This document shows, one piece after another, positions 26,005 through 38,059 of a stretch of 64,000 nt of DNA. The notes beneath the pieces are model-generated. The model searched no databases, was not told the origin of the DNA, and saw only the letters and a list, made by a program, of their open reading frames with translations. This DNA comes from Citrus sinensis (taxonomy: Eukaryota > Streptophyta > Magnoliopsida > Sapindales > Rutaceae), in contig NC_068559.1 of the NCBI RefSeq assembly GCF_022201045.2, positions 186,001-250,000 of the forward strand, given 5' to 3'. The stretch's first letter is position 1; each line of letters begins with the position of its first letter. The position numbers were made by a program, and so were the translations under genes.

Positions 26005-27640
26005 ATTTTTCACTTTGGCGAAAATTTTTAAATTTAAGCCGACTATCAACAAACCATCATCCAATCTCCGCCTTTTCTGAATACTTTCAAACTTATAGAA
26101 TGTTGATCAAATTTAGACAATGCTTAAATTTAATCGTAGTCACTACCTTGGTAAACATATTTTCGTATTCTCTGCAGTCTTAATTTTCCAAAGAAAAATC
26201 TTTTCCTCACCAATAAATTCCCATATAAGGTGAAATCGTACGTCAATATACTTCATACATGCATGATAAACTTGGTTCTTTATTAAGTGAATAACATTTT
26301 GACTATTGTAGTACACATTTATATGCTCTGTAACAGTCCCAAGTTTTCAAGCAAACTTTGTGACCAAATAACCTCTGTAATAGCCTCTATAATTGCCATG
26401 CACTCAGGCTCTATGGTTGACAGTGTAACAATAGACTATAATGTACACTTTTGACTTACTAGTCCACCAGCAAGAGTAAATATATACCCAGTGGTTGACC
26501 GTTGTTTGTCTATATCACCAGCACAGTTAGAATTAACATATCCAATCACATTTTGACCAAGTGAATCATCCTGCTTAAACAATAAACTAATATCTATGGT
26601 TTTTTTTAATGTACCGTAGAATCCATTTCGTAGATTACCAATGTTCTTTACTAGGATTATGTATGTACCCTACTCACTATACTAACTGCATGTGAAATGC
26701 CAGGTCTTGTACACACCATTGTATACATCAAGCCACCCATTGCATTTGAATACGAAACTTGTAGCATGTATTCTCATTCCGCATTTATCGAAGGAGATAA
26801 TTGTGCAGAAAACTTGAAATGAGAAACCAACTGGGTACTTACAGGTTTTATTTGCTCAATCATGTCAAATTGTTGTAGTACCTTCTTCAAATATTATTTT
26901 TTAGATAAGTTGACTTTGCCACGACCTCTATCTCTAGATATCTCCATGTTAAAAATCTTATTACCTTTATCTAGATCTTTCATCTCAAATTCTTGATTTA
27001 AGTTGAATCTTCAACTTATCAATCTTGTCTTTGCTCTTAGATGTTATTAATATATCATCGACATACAACACCAAATATGTGAAAGATCCCTCTTATAGCT
27101 TGCGGGAATACACAGAATGATCAAATTTATTTTTTTATGTATCTTTGCTCTTTTATAAACCAATGAAATTACTTGCACTATTGCCTCAGAGATTGTTTCA
27201 ATCCATAAAGCGATTTTGTCAGTTTGCAAACCTAATTTTCTTTTCCAGCAACCTTAAATCCATTTGTCTGAGTCATGTAGATTTTCTCTTTGAAATCACC
27301 GTGTAAAAATGTGATTTTCACATCAAGCTGAACTAGTTCAGGATTCAATTGCGCAACCATGGCTAGCAAAATTCAAATAGACAAATGTTTTACAACTGGG
27401 AAAAATATCTCATTTAGTCTATTCCTTTCTTCTGAACGTAATCCTTTGCTACCAATCTAGCCTTATATCGAATTTCATTCTTATGAGAAAATCCTTCCTT
27501 ATTTGCATATACCAATTTGCACCTAATTGCCTTTTTTTTTCTTAGGCGGTATAACTAACTCCCAAGTTCCATTTTTATAAAGAGATTGCATTTCTTCATC
27601 TATTGTTATCTTCCAATTGTTATCTTCGTTTGTCAATGAT
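25562..27640 (-). mobile_element. Ty1/copia retrotransposon remnant, 5'-truncated
   Basis: Read on the minus strand, decayed copia pol segments appear in correct order. Around 27600-27420 come an MQSLYKNGTWELV-like start and YKARLVAKDYVQKKGI. Around 27360-27240 come LVQLDVKITFLHGDFKEKIY and FKVAGKEN. Around 27065-27040 is the reverse transcriptase motif YVDDILITS. Around 26880-26700 come VSTQLVSHFKFSAQLSPSIN and SNAMGGLMYTMVCTRP. Around 26560-26350 are the RNase H motifs DKQRSTTGYIFTLAGGLVS and TIEPECMAIIEAITEVIWSQ. Stops and frameshifts interrupt the frame many times. A polypurine tract and one LTR follow. Gag, integrase and the 5' LTR were not found. Confidence 0.85.
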
Positions 27641-28836
27641 CATGTCAGAGGATTGATCTTGCAAAGTAATAAATCCTTTGTCATAGATTTTTGTTTGTTT
27701 GAATCTATTAATTGTTTTACTGTGAAACTACCTAACCTTTGTTTCTTTTGCAAGATGGAGCATGAAGATAGAATACATGCTTGCACTTGTACAATGTATT
27801 TGATTTTATCCTAACTAAATAGTGTTTTTTTTCATTTTTTACTTTTAATGCTAATTCTTCTTAGTTTTACAGCTAGTAGTTGTTCGTCAGACTTTTATAC
27901 CATATTTACAGCACTTAGCAACTCGCACTGGACAATCGACAGCAATCGTATCTTTAATATACTGAAATATCTATTTTTTGGGATTCAATCTTAATGACAA
28001 TGCATCTGCTACAGCTATTTCAACAAATGGGTGTACTAAGAGAGATTATTAATGCAACTTACTTTCATATGTTCAATCCTCTTATATGAAAGAATGAGGT
28101 ACTAAACACCTATTCTAGTTATGATGATTTTAATTTGTCATGCTTGTAATCTTATCATTTTTTATTGATTCATTGTTTTGCAGTTGATATGGCAGCATGT
28201 TTTGCTACATGAATACACCTATAATCATTTGATCTATGCTTGTTCTTCCGATGGAGAGAATACATTAATTATAAGCATATTTAATAGCTTATCTTATATA
28301 CGCACTTTTCAATTTATAAGTTCAATTTGCTTGTCTTGAACAGCTCATGTTGCATCCTCATATGACTCATTAATTATTTTTTTGATCATTCCTCATATGC
28401 CTCTACCTTTGGTGGAGGCCATCAGGTACTAAACTCTTCTAAGTTATCATTTGATACAATATTATTTATATGTTGAATGTTTAAAATATTTTATTTTCTA
28501 AAAGAATATTTGTTTAATCATGTCATTGACAGCCTGTTCAGCGGCCCAGTCATATGAACAGACACGTCCACCGCTCTCATGTCTACCCTGTTATGGTGGG
28601 AGTTGTTGTTTGTGATTGGGAGCCTATGGATGATGGCATGCTCGAATAGTCATTATCAGCATACCCCAATTCAGGTTTTTTTTTAGGGGGGCGGCCATGA
28701 TTGCCAGACAATCAATGTTTTTATATGATTTCTAAGATGTTGACTTTGTTGTCTTGAAGTCTTTGTGTATAATTTTGGTTGTGTACACATTGTGAGATGA
28801 CTATGATTTTACCCCAATTTGTTCTATCAAGCCTAC
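27641..28836 (+). pseudogene. Spacer with unidentified exon-like segments
   Basis: No intact gene is seen. On the plus strand a stop-free segment 28384-28425 (DHSSYASTFGGGHQ) ends at a CAG/GTACT donor. It can be joined in phase to 28533-28649, which follows an ACAG acceptor and reads PVQRPSHMNRHVHRSHVYP, then VMVGVVVCDWEPMDDGMLE and a stop. Other possible pieces upstream are near 27880-27950 and 28180-28260, but they are interrupted. I do not recognise the protein. It could be the degraded 3' end of a host gene cut off by the neighbouring copia and CACTA elements. Confidence 0.25.
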
Positions 28837-28839
28837 CTC

Positions 28840-30362
28840 CACTATAAGAATATTGGCATTTAGCAACGAAACTTTCAGCGGTGAAAACAAACTTTTGTCG
28901 CTAAATTCATAACAAAAAAATTATATTTAATTATCACTTTTAGCGACCAAAAATTAGGTTCATCGCCAAAAACTTAAGCGGCAAAAAAAAAATGTTGGAG
29001 CCTGATGATAAGATTACACTTTTAGCGACCAATAATTATATTTAATTATCACTTTTAGCAACCAAAATTTGATAGATTGCAACAAATAATTTTCGTCACT
29101 AAAAATAGTTTTAGCAACAAATAAATTTCATCGCTTTTAATATGCCAAAAGAGCATGTTTTAAAGACGAAATTTATTTTTGTCGTTAAAAATAATTTTAG
29201 TGACGAATTATGTTCGTTATTAAGACTCTATAATATGCTAAAAGAGAATGTTTTTGCGACGAAAATAAATTTCGTCGTTAAAATAGTTTTAGCGACGAAT
29301 AAATTCCATCGCCAAAACTCTTTGACATGCCATGTAAAATAGTTTAACAACAAATTCTATTCGCTGCCAAACCTCTTTGATATGTTAAATGACCATGTTT
29401 TAACAAGAAAAATAAATTTCGTTGCTAAAAATAGTTTTAGAGACAAAAATTTTCATCGTTGCATGTGTACTTTTAGCTATCAAAATTAGATTTCGTCACT
29501 AAATATGCAGTTTTAGCGACAAAATTTATTCGCCGCTGCATGTGTACTTTTAGCGATGAAAATTAGATTTCGTCGCTAAATGTGCACTTTTGGCGACAAA
29601 ATATTTTATCACTAAAAAATTTTACCGGGTTATTTTACCGTCAAAATTACGTTTTAGCGATAAATTTTAAATTTCGTCTTTAAAGACTCTTGTAGCCTAT
29701 TTATATATAATTTACTTCATTTCTTTCATTCATTCTTTCTCTCATTCTCTCATTTCCTTACTTTTATTCTCTAATCCTCTCATCTCTAAATACATAATTC
29801 TCATTTTCTAATTAAATCTCTACTTCTTTTCTCTTTTATTTTTAACATGTTGTAATTTTTTTTACTTATCTTAATTATTCTAACTTATATAATTATTATT
29901 ATATTTGTATTTATTAAGTTAACTAATTATTGTGTGTTTATTTGTAGGAAATATTGAAGATCAATTACATTAAGATGAAGAAAATCAAGAAATATATATT
30001 CATTAGTAGCAATTTTCTTTCAAAAAAGGATGTTAAATTTTGTAATTATTTTTGTATTGTTCATCAATAATAATAATTCTTTTTACATTAATTAATTTTA
30101 TTTTTATCATAATGGTTTAATTGTTATTGTAATTTAGTATTAAAAATGATAATATTTTAATGATAGTAATAACAAATAAATAGAAGAAAAACGACACATT
30201 TTAGCGACTAAATTTGAAAATTCGACGCCAAAGATCTAACGCGATGCTCTTATGGGGACCAATTGACAATAAAAAAAATTTCGTAGCTATAGCCTTTAGT
30301 AACGAAAATTGAATATTTTAGCGACGAAAGTATTTGTCATTAAAGTCTTTTTTGTTGTAGTG
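28840..30362. mobile_element. CACTA (En/Spm) non-autonomous element with CTC duplications
   Basis: The element begins CACTATAAGAA at 28840 and ends GTTGTAGTG at 30362, so the inverted termini are CACTA-type. The host triplet CTC stands at 28837-28839 and again at 30363-30365, an exact 3-base target duplication. Both subterminal zones are packed with copies, in both orientations, of TTTAGCGACGAAA-like and TTTCGTCGCTAAA motifs. This is typical of transposase binding sites in this superfamily. At 1,523 bases there is no room for TNPA/TNPD genes and none is seen; the centre is AT- and CT-rich. Confidence 0.92.
28857..29690. repeat. Subterminal GCGACGAAAT repeats of the CACTA element
   Basis: At least a dozen partly palindromic copies of GCGACGAAAWTNNATTTCGTCGC-type units recur at 40-100 base intervals. 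Well-preserved cases lie near 29255-29300 and 29500-29600. Fewer copies occur near the right end (30190-30345). Confidence 0.8.
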
Positions 30363-30365
30363 CTC

Positions 30366-30683
30366 ATCGTGTTAGAGGCTGTTGTTCCCTGGATTTAATG
30401 CCATAGGTTTTTGTTAGTTTTGAACTGATTGATCATATGTTGCCTTTACGTAATTCAAACATACTGAAAAAAAAAAATTGCTTATGCAAGTAGAGTCAAT
30501 CTTTTTATGTTATTTTTGAGATGGTTGATATTTTGAATGTAATTTTGGCTCTTTGTAATAACATTGATTTTAGTTTGATCTAGTGTACGTGGAATTAGAG
30601 AAGTATGAATAGTGACATGAAAGGAACTATTGTCATGCATAAGAGTTTAGGGAATTTCTTCCTTGTTACACTTTTTGAAACGA
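30366..30683. other. Spacer between two transposons
   Basis: AT-rich sequence of about 320 bases with no ORF or repeat structure that I can support. Confidence 0.4.
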
Positions 30684-31096
30684 GAAATTATTATTTGTAT
30701 GTCCTAAATTTACACTTTTATAAAAAATATTACAACACTTTAAAAGTGTATCAATCGTCCACCCTAAATTGACAAAAGTTATCTGCCGACTACTAAACCG
30801 TTAATTGTCGTTTGAAAGTTAACAGAATTGTAGCGAATTGACGATTTTATCCTTGAAAATTATCACATGTATACCTTAAAACCTCTTATTATCATTTATA
30901 TACCCTTAAATTATCAATTGTATCATATGAAAAGACTAAATTACTCCTCTGACGTCATCATATTTAAACAGCAACTAACGGTTTGGTGAACGATAAATAT
31001 ATTTTGTCATCTTAGAATAGATGACTAATATACCCTGAAAATATTGTAATAAATTTGATAACAAAATAAAATAAGGATAGACGATTGATAATTTTC
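30684..31096. mobile_element. Fold-back miniature element (MULE-like)
   Basis: The left end (GAAATTATTATTTGTATGTC) pairs with the reverse complement of the right end (GAAAATTATCAATCGTCTAT). The pairing extends inward over roughly 120 bases through AATCGTCCACCCTAA and AAACCGTTARTTG segments, with mismatches and short gaps. It has no coding capacity. A convincing target duplication was not found, so the borders are good to within a few bases. Confidence 0.55.
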
Positions 31097-31654
31097 CTTT
31101 TAAAAATTCAGTTTCTTGAATGGGGGAATTAGCATCCTAGCATGCAGCTATGCGCATTTGCCTTGTATATTCCTACATGGCTGCATATGCTTTTATTGCG
31201 TTTGGCATCGTGCCAACTGCCAAGGTGATTTTTGCTTTAATCTGATTGTACAAGGGAATACTGTATTCACTCTAAAAAAAAATAGTATTCCCTTAAAAAA
31301 ATGTGAGGGGAGAATCCAATAATGAGACTCGAACCACTTCCATGGATAATTCAAATTTCAAAGATTCGGTTATTAATTCGGTATGTAAAACATAAATGTC
31401 GGAAAGCTACTTATTCTTTTGATATGTTCTTGTAATAGCTTTTGTACCGTTGATATACTGTCACTTTAATTGAAATGTTTGAGCAAGTGAAGAAGATTAA
31501 AGATGCAACCTGGCGGCTGCTTTTGCTATAACATTTATAAACATTGATAAGTAAACTGATAATCTGTTTTTTATTTCAAACCAAAACAAGAATTTCATGG
31601 GAAAAATTGAACCTACAAATTGGCAATTGGAGAATACACTTGATGAAAATGAAA
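31097..31654. other. ProT downstream region
   Basis: This holds the probable 3' UTR of the proline transporter and a short spacer. An open frame at 31116-31322 has no recognised product. Confidence 0.4.
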
Positions 31655-34600
31655 TTATAGATCTGCAAAGACATGATAAGTTTTTGAATCTACGGCAATG
31701 AGCCTCAAAGCAGCGATTGCTGCTGCTACAGATGCAACACAAAAGAAACAAATATTTAACCAATGCCACATCTTTTGTGAAGAAGGCAGTTTGGTCCTCT
31801 TCGCAACTAGGTACATGTGGTTTGCAAGAATAAAAGTAAGTGGGAATGTACTGACAGCTCCCGTAAGACTCATAAAATCACCCAGAAATGGCAGAAGAGC
31901 TGAAACCAGCGTGTTAATGGCTAGGTAGCCACCTCTTACAGTAACTCTGAACGTTAAGTTGCGAACTGCCAGAGCATTTCCTTTAATCCCATACTTGGTA
32001 TCCAAGAACTCGTACATTGGGCTTGCAAATATCTACAAGAGGAAAATTATTCTGTAAATAGGTATAATGACAGTAACGATGAAGTGGGAATGTGAAAGAT
32101 AAAGAAAAGTACATGCAAAGCAATGACTGATTGCAGGAAGGCAGAAATATTGGCAGCGGCCTTCATCCAAACCGGACCACTGACATTATTGAGCAAATAG
32201 CTTGATGAGGAATTCCCGTAAGCCCAGTACCCGACAAATGTCACAGCAAACATTGGTAGAACTCCAACTGAGAATTGAAAGTACAAAGCTTTCATCATGT
32301 TTTCTACAACAGGCTGCCTTATTGTTGCCTGTTGCAAGAATAATACCAAGGCATAATTGTTAGTTTCAAGTGGAAAAACCGGAGAATGCTGATAGGGGAT
32401 AAATATATACATCATGCTGCATTCTCATTCTTCCAAAAAGTAGAATGACAAACGCTATCCATTTTTTAGCAGAGAGCTCATCGAAGTTTAGTTGCTATCC
32501 ATGTTCAGCAAACAATCACGATCTGAATTCTTCCCTTACCTGTATTTCAGGAAGCATTCCAGTATTGAACGCAAACACCAGATTAGCACATGCCCCTATT
32601 GATTCAAAGATTTTGGTAGCAGTTGTTCCAGGGATGCTGTAATCTCGTGCTGGATTTTTTAGTCCTATGACAGTAAGGAAATAGTTAATCCTGTTTTGAT
32701 GCCGGAATTATTAACAAGAGCAAGCAATATAAGCAAAACAAGGAAATGGTACATGAGTGGTGCCAGCAAAGAGTGAAGGAAAAAGAAAATCCAGAGGAAT
32801 TTTAACAACAGAAACTCTTGTGAATATTTAGTGATTGGCTGACAACTCATACACAAGGCCTGTCAATATGAAACAGCCCAATAAATTAAATTCTTCAATT
32901 TTCAATCCCAGTATGTAGTTCAATTATTGGAACCAGGTGAGGGATGACCCATAATCCCGAGTTCATAGTTCTAGAAGTCAAGGTTAAGCAGTGTACTGGA
33001 TTGTTGCTTACATGACAGCCCAAGAAATTAGAAAATTCCCAAAGTGTAGGTTACAAGAATCAAAGACTTGCACTGATGATTATAATTTGGCACCTACCAT
33101 CGCGAACTGACAGCCAAATTGCTATAACAATGTATATCGTGGAGAGAACTGTTGAAACTCCCAGCCAAACCCCAAGAGCTGAAAGATTGGGTATCCCTAT
33201 GGCAAACAAGGCACATACAAACCCAGCTATGGCAATAAAGTATGGAAGCTTCATAGTGTGGTCATCCTTCCAAAAAAGAACAAAGGCCGCCTGCATAGCA
33301 AACACGGAAATTTTTATCTCACGCCATTCACTAACTTCTGGCATGTCATCAAGCTTGAGCAGGGTAATATGAAGTGATGAAAATGGACAACTTGATTAGC
33401 ATGATCAAATTGATGTCAATAATAAAGATAGATTGTATTTCCTCAATTGGACATACCTTAAGGGCTTGACCAGCCAAAATGATATATCCAGTGTTAATCA
33501 TAAACAGATTGACATATTGCAAACCCCATGTTAGAGCATATGCTCTTCTTCCTGAAATAAAGTTGAATCCCCGGAATATAAGCCCTCAAAACAATAAACA
33601 AAGTGATCTCAATTTGTCTAACAAAATTCACAATGTTATTCACTTTCTCCTCATACCATAGATATGCCCAGCAAGATCTCTGTATCGGATATGCCTCTTT
33701 CCACCAAATTCATGGAGCTTGGCAATAAGAGCATTTGCATTGAGTGATACAATTGTTGCTATAATTAAACCGACCACACCAGCTATCCAACCCAAGGGGA
33801 CCATTACAGTCCCAGGATATCCCAATACATAGGCACTGTTTATACCAGTGGTGAGGACAAATCCAACTTGAAACCATGAATCTAGCATTTCCAAATGAAA
33901 AAAGTATGACGAACTCACATAACAACAATAATACATTACCAAACTGCAGAAATTTACATTTCCTATTTATACGTAAGAACAATGAGAAATTCACTTTCCT
34001 CAACAGGTTAAATTATTGCTTCATGATACTCTTATTTTTCACAACCAAAAAGCAAAAAGTTGGTTCATTTGATAGAACACAGATGAAAAGAAAAAAAAAA
34101 AAAATTAAGAGTCAGATATTAAATAAACCAAATTAAACAGATCAGTCATATTCATTACACAGAACAAGCAAATAAAAAGCTTATTGAGGATCAAAATATA
34201 ATTTTTCAACAAAATTCATCAAATTGATCCCCTTCTCCAATTTAACCCAGGATTCCCACACCAAATAACCATCCATTTAAAGAATCACTCTCACAGAAAG
34301 CAATAAAAAATTTGAATTTTTTTGCCAAAAAAATTAAAACTTTAACATAACGAAACAGTCATTTCATCAAGAACATGCTGCTACACTTGGAACCTCATAC
34401 ACACCAAATGAAACAAAGAGAATGGTAAAACCAGTAACCCAAGAATCCCACGTCAAAAAACCATACATTTGCGGAAGACTCGCAAAAAAGGCAATAAAAA
34501 TCTGAAATTCAGCCAAAAAGAAATAAAATAAAATAAAAATTTGAGACATAATGAAACAGAATGATTTAATGAAAAACATGCTACTAGATTTGAAGCAAAG

Positions 34601-34760
34601 AGAATCAGAGAGATGGTAAAAGAGACAAACCGCTGCTAATTTGATGGGCAGTTTCAGGAATTTCAACACCTTGATCATACACTTTAAGAACAGAAGGATC
34701 TACTTCTTCTCTACTATTATTATTATTATGATTATTATTATTATTATTATCGCCTGCCAT
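31655..34760 (-). CDS. PROT1: Proline transporter (ProT, AAAP family)
   Basis: Seven exons (34760-34631, 33881-33657, 33551-33457, 33290-33098, 32664-32540, 32328-32113, 32032-31655) join in frame to 453 residues. After a hydrophilic N-terminus come [100 protein letters not shown] and a terminal HVFADL. These are hallmarks of plant ProT, plasma-membrane proton symporters for proline, glycine betaine and GABA. About ten or eleven membrane helices are expected. The chosen start gives family-like length. An in-frame ATG at 34892 would add 44 residues. The N-terminus holds two asparagine runs from an (ATT)n microsatellite at about 34707-34750. Confidence 0.94.
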
Positions 34761-36562
34761 TAAAACTGTAGGCTCTTGGTCTTGGATTCTTTCTTCACCA
34801 CCCAAGGGGCTGACTCTTAATAATCTCTCTTCTTCTTCGTCAAATATTTTTAAGACAGCCAGCTGCCTATATATGGAGCTGGATTTATTCATGCGAAATT
34901 CGCGCTGTTATTAAATCATATCCAGCTATGGCTTTTCGTTTTCCAAATTTGCCGCGCTGGGTGAGCCTCCGCCTTTCCTTTTTTTCTTTTTTCCTTCTTT
35001 GGGAACCTTTTTCGCTTTTGGTTTGGTCTCTCGCTTTTTCAGTCCCAGAGGCGGCAACGGCGAATCCGAAACTCTTTGTTTGGTTGGCGTACGTCAGCCA
35101 CAGTTGAAGTGGATTTTGTACCTTTTTTACCCCTAGATTCTGTTCTTTCTCAATACGATACCTAATAATGGCGGTGGTTACGGTAGAATTGTTTCACGTA
35201 GAATACTCGCAATGATTGTCAATCCGTAGGTTCATATTTAATATTTATTTTTATTATCCTACGATTATAGTTAATACTTTATTATAAAATAGTTTCAACG
35301 TAACCGGATTTATTCATAATTTTTATAAAATAGTTTAAATTTGAGGCTAACAACCGGTTTACTTTTTCTCCTACTTTATTGGTAGTTAAAAAAAAAGAGT
35401 AATAACTGGCATTCTAAAGTTTTTATATTAAATTTGATCTCAAATGTGTCATTAATTAAATAATTAATAATTTTTATAAAATTTAAATAAATTATTTAAT
35501 AAATATAATATTATTTGAAATCACTTTTTATAATAAAAAATTTTAAAATAAGTAAGAAGACTAAAAAAAAAAAAAAAAATTGCATTCATTTCTTTCATAT
35601 CAAATAAATGATGTGCCATGTGATTTCGCTCAGGTCATTTTTATAAATTTCTCAGATTCTGTCGACACACTTTAGCAAAATTTAATTATATCCAATTTGA
35701 TTCGATTGCCGTTTTGCTGGAAGTTTTGGTTTCTTACAAATTTGTTCTAGTGAGAGTATATTATTATAATATTAGTCCATCCACCGCGTGAGGAAAAATT
35801 CTGTTGCGCTGTTTCACAATGTTTTGGCCTCCCTGAGATAGCTTGTCCCAGTTGTACAAGTAACTTCCAACATTTCAAAGCGTTTGAAATTTTCATTTGC
35901 TTCCAAGTACTTATCATCAATTTCTCTTTTTTTTACTTTTTTTTTTTTTTTTAAATTTGACAAAGATTATTGTTGATAAGGAAAGTAAATCATAACCCAT
36001 TATATAAAATTGATACAGGAAATGCAACTGATGACTGATATGACTTAAGAAATGGTCCATCCCAACATATGGTTGTTCTATAATTGGATCCTACGCGAGT
36101 GCTTCTTTCTTTTTCTAATTGACAGTCACCGGCCAGTTTCCAGAAAGCAACTTAATCACATGATTCATTCACATTTTTTGTCTTTCAACTTGCGATAGTG
36201 AAGAACACGTTGGGGCAGCATACGGCTATGTATGGGGCAGCACACTGATTAATGGTCGGTGGACCAGCTCCAAACACCAAACACGTTGGTTGTGGTCCAT
36301 AATTTCCATTTTCAACTTTCGGATAGCCTTCTGATCTTTCGTACTACTCGATGTTACTGGTGGGTCAAGCATTCAGCACGCAGAGCTATCATCGGGCCGG
36401 TCCATCCCATTTTCTATGCGCCAATACCTGAAGAAGAGAAAACATCACCTTTGTCTAATTACACCCGTTTTATAAATTAGTGTACAGTTCTTCCAATACA
36501 TGAATGCCTGTCGAGTGAAAATGGGAGGTCCATTTAGGTGTTCACTCAACCAAATCCATTGA
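34761..36562. other. ProT promoter and AT-rich spacer
   Basis: The first 300 bases contain the ProT leader, including the alternative in-frame ATG at 34892, and the promoter. Beyond about 35200 the sequence is AT-rich with poly-A and poly-T tracts and no gene. An open frame at 36259-36480 has no recognised product. Confidence 0.4.
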
Positions 36563-37868
36563 TGGTGCGTTTACTTGTCGGATTAGAGAATTGGAATTCA
36601 GAATCGGAATGATTGATAGTGTTTATTTCGCAAATATGGAGCATGAATCGGAATCAGAATGGGAATGGTGAGGCCCACCACTATTTGCGAATGAGGAATG
36701 GGAGATTGATTCCCATGGGGGAGGTGGAAATGAGTCTCTGATTCCCATGGGAGAGGTGGGAATCAGTCTCCCATTCTCGGGATTGACCATTTTGCCCTCC
36801 CCCAAAATTAAAAATACTCACTTTATCCTTTTTTATAATTAATTAATATAATATTATAATTAATTAATATATAAATATATTATTAACTATATTTATTAAA
36901 AATTATAGTTCTTGAATAAATAATCACAATAATTAATATATTATTATTATAATTATAATTAATTAATTACTATTAATTAATATATTAACATATTAATAAT
37001 AATAATAATTTATTATTATTTTTTTGAATAAATAATCACAATAATTAATATTATCATTATAATTAATTAATTAATATGCTATTATAATAATTATTAATAT
37101 AATTAATTTATATATTATTATTAATGAATTAATATAATTATTACTATTAATTGATATATTAATATATTATTAAAAATAATATATTAATAATTATTGTTCA
37201 TGAATAAATAATCACAATAATTAATATTAATATTATTAATTAATTAATATGCTATTATAATAATTATTATAATCAATTCATATATTAATATATTATTAAC
37301 AATAATTATTAATAATTATAATTTTTGAATAAATAATCACAATAATTAATATATTATTCTTGTAATTAATTAATTAATATACTATTAATAATTATTATAA
37401 TTAATTCATATATTAGTATTAATTAATTATTATTAATTAAATAAATAATATAATTATTACTACTAATTAAAATATTATTATATTATTAAAATATAATTAT
37501 TAATAATTATAATTTTTTAATAATTAATCAAAATAATTAATATATTATTTTAATTAAGTAATTAATATTAATACTATTAGTTAATATATTTTTATAATAA
37601 TTTTTAATATGGTTATTATAATTAATTAATATATTAGTTAATAATAATTATGACAATAATCCATTAAGTACCTTTTAGTAATTTGTTACAATCTAATTCA
37701 TTCTGATTCCGATTCTAAGATAAAGTAAACACATTAATGGCAATCCAGCCCATTCCAATCCGATTCCTACAGTTCAAGTAAACAACCTATTTTGATTTAC
37801 ATTCCTTATTCCGATTCCAACTCATTCATATTCCTGCCCATTCCAATTCTAGTTTAGTAAACGCAGCA
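36563..37868. mobile_element. Harbinger-like non-autonomous element with AT-rich core
   Basis: The left end TGGTGCGTTTACT and the reverse complement of the right end TGCTGCGTTTACT match except at one base. They are followed inward by several GGAATCGGAAT / ATTCCGATTCC subterminal motifs in opposite orientation. Flanking triplets are TGA (36560-36562) and TAA (37869-37871), close to the TWA duplication of Harbinger elements but not identical. The central 850 bases are almost pure A/T and non-coding. Confidence 0.65.
36830..37670. repeat. AT-only block with interspersed TGAATAAATAATCACAATAA units
   Basis: TGAATAAATAATCACAATAA and its trailing TTAATAT recur near 36915, 37025, 37201 and 37327, with a degenerate copy near 37517. 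They are separated by ATTAATTA-type sequence, giving irregular spacing of about 110-190 bases. It lies wholly inside the Harbinger-like element. Confidence 0.8.
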
Positions 37869-37871
37869 TAA

Positions 37872-38056
37872 GAGTAATGATATAGCTACAAACTCTTATA
37901 CAAACTGATGTGGCTTTAATTAATTGGTTGAATTAAATATCTCTTGACCCATATGATTTATTTATATTATTTTATATTTTCATTCAATCAATGAATTAAT
38001 GTCACATCAATTTGTACAAGATAAGTTTGTATAAGAGTTTATGATTGTATCATCAC
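37872..38056. mobile_element. Tourist-like MITE, 185 bases
   Basis: The left GAGTAATGATATAG and the reverse complement of the right end GTGATGATACAAT match. The pairing resumes at AAACTCTTATACAAACT on both arms. The triplet TAA flanks both ends (37869-37871 and 38057-38059). The left TAA is shared with the right border of the neighbouring Harbinger-like element, so the two sit back to back. Confidence 0.75.
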
Positions 38057-38059
38057 TAA

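Noticed and set aside
28857..30345. Array of regularly recurring motifs that could suggest CRISPR or a satellite
   Set aside because: Spacing is irregular, motifs occur in both orientations, and the borders are CACTA termini with CTC duplications.
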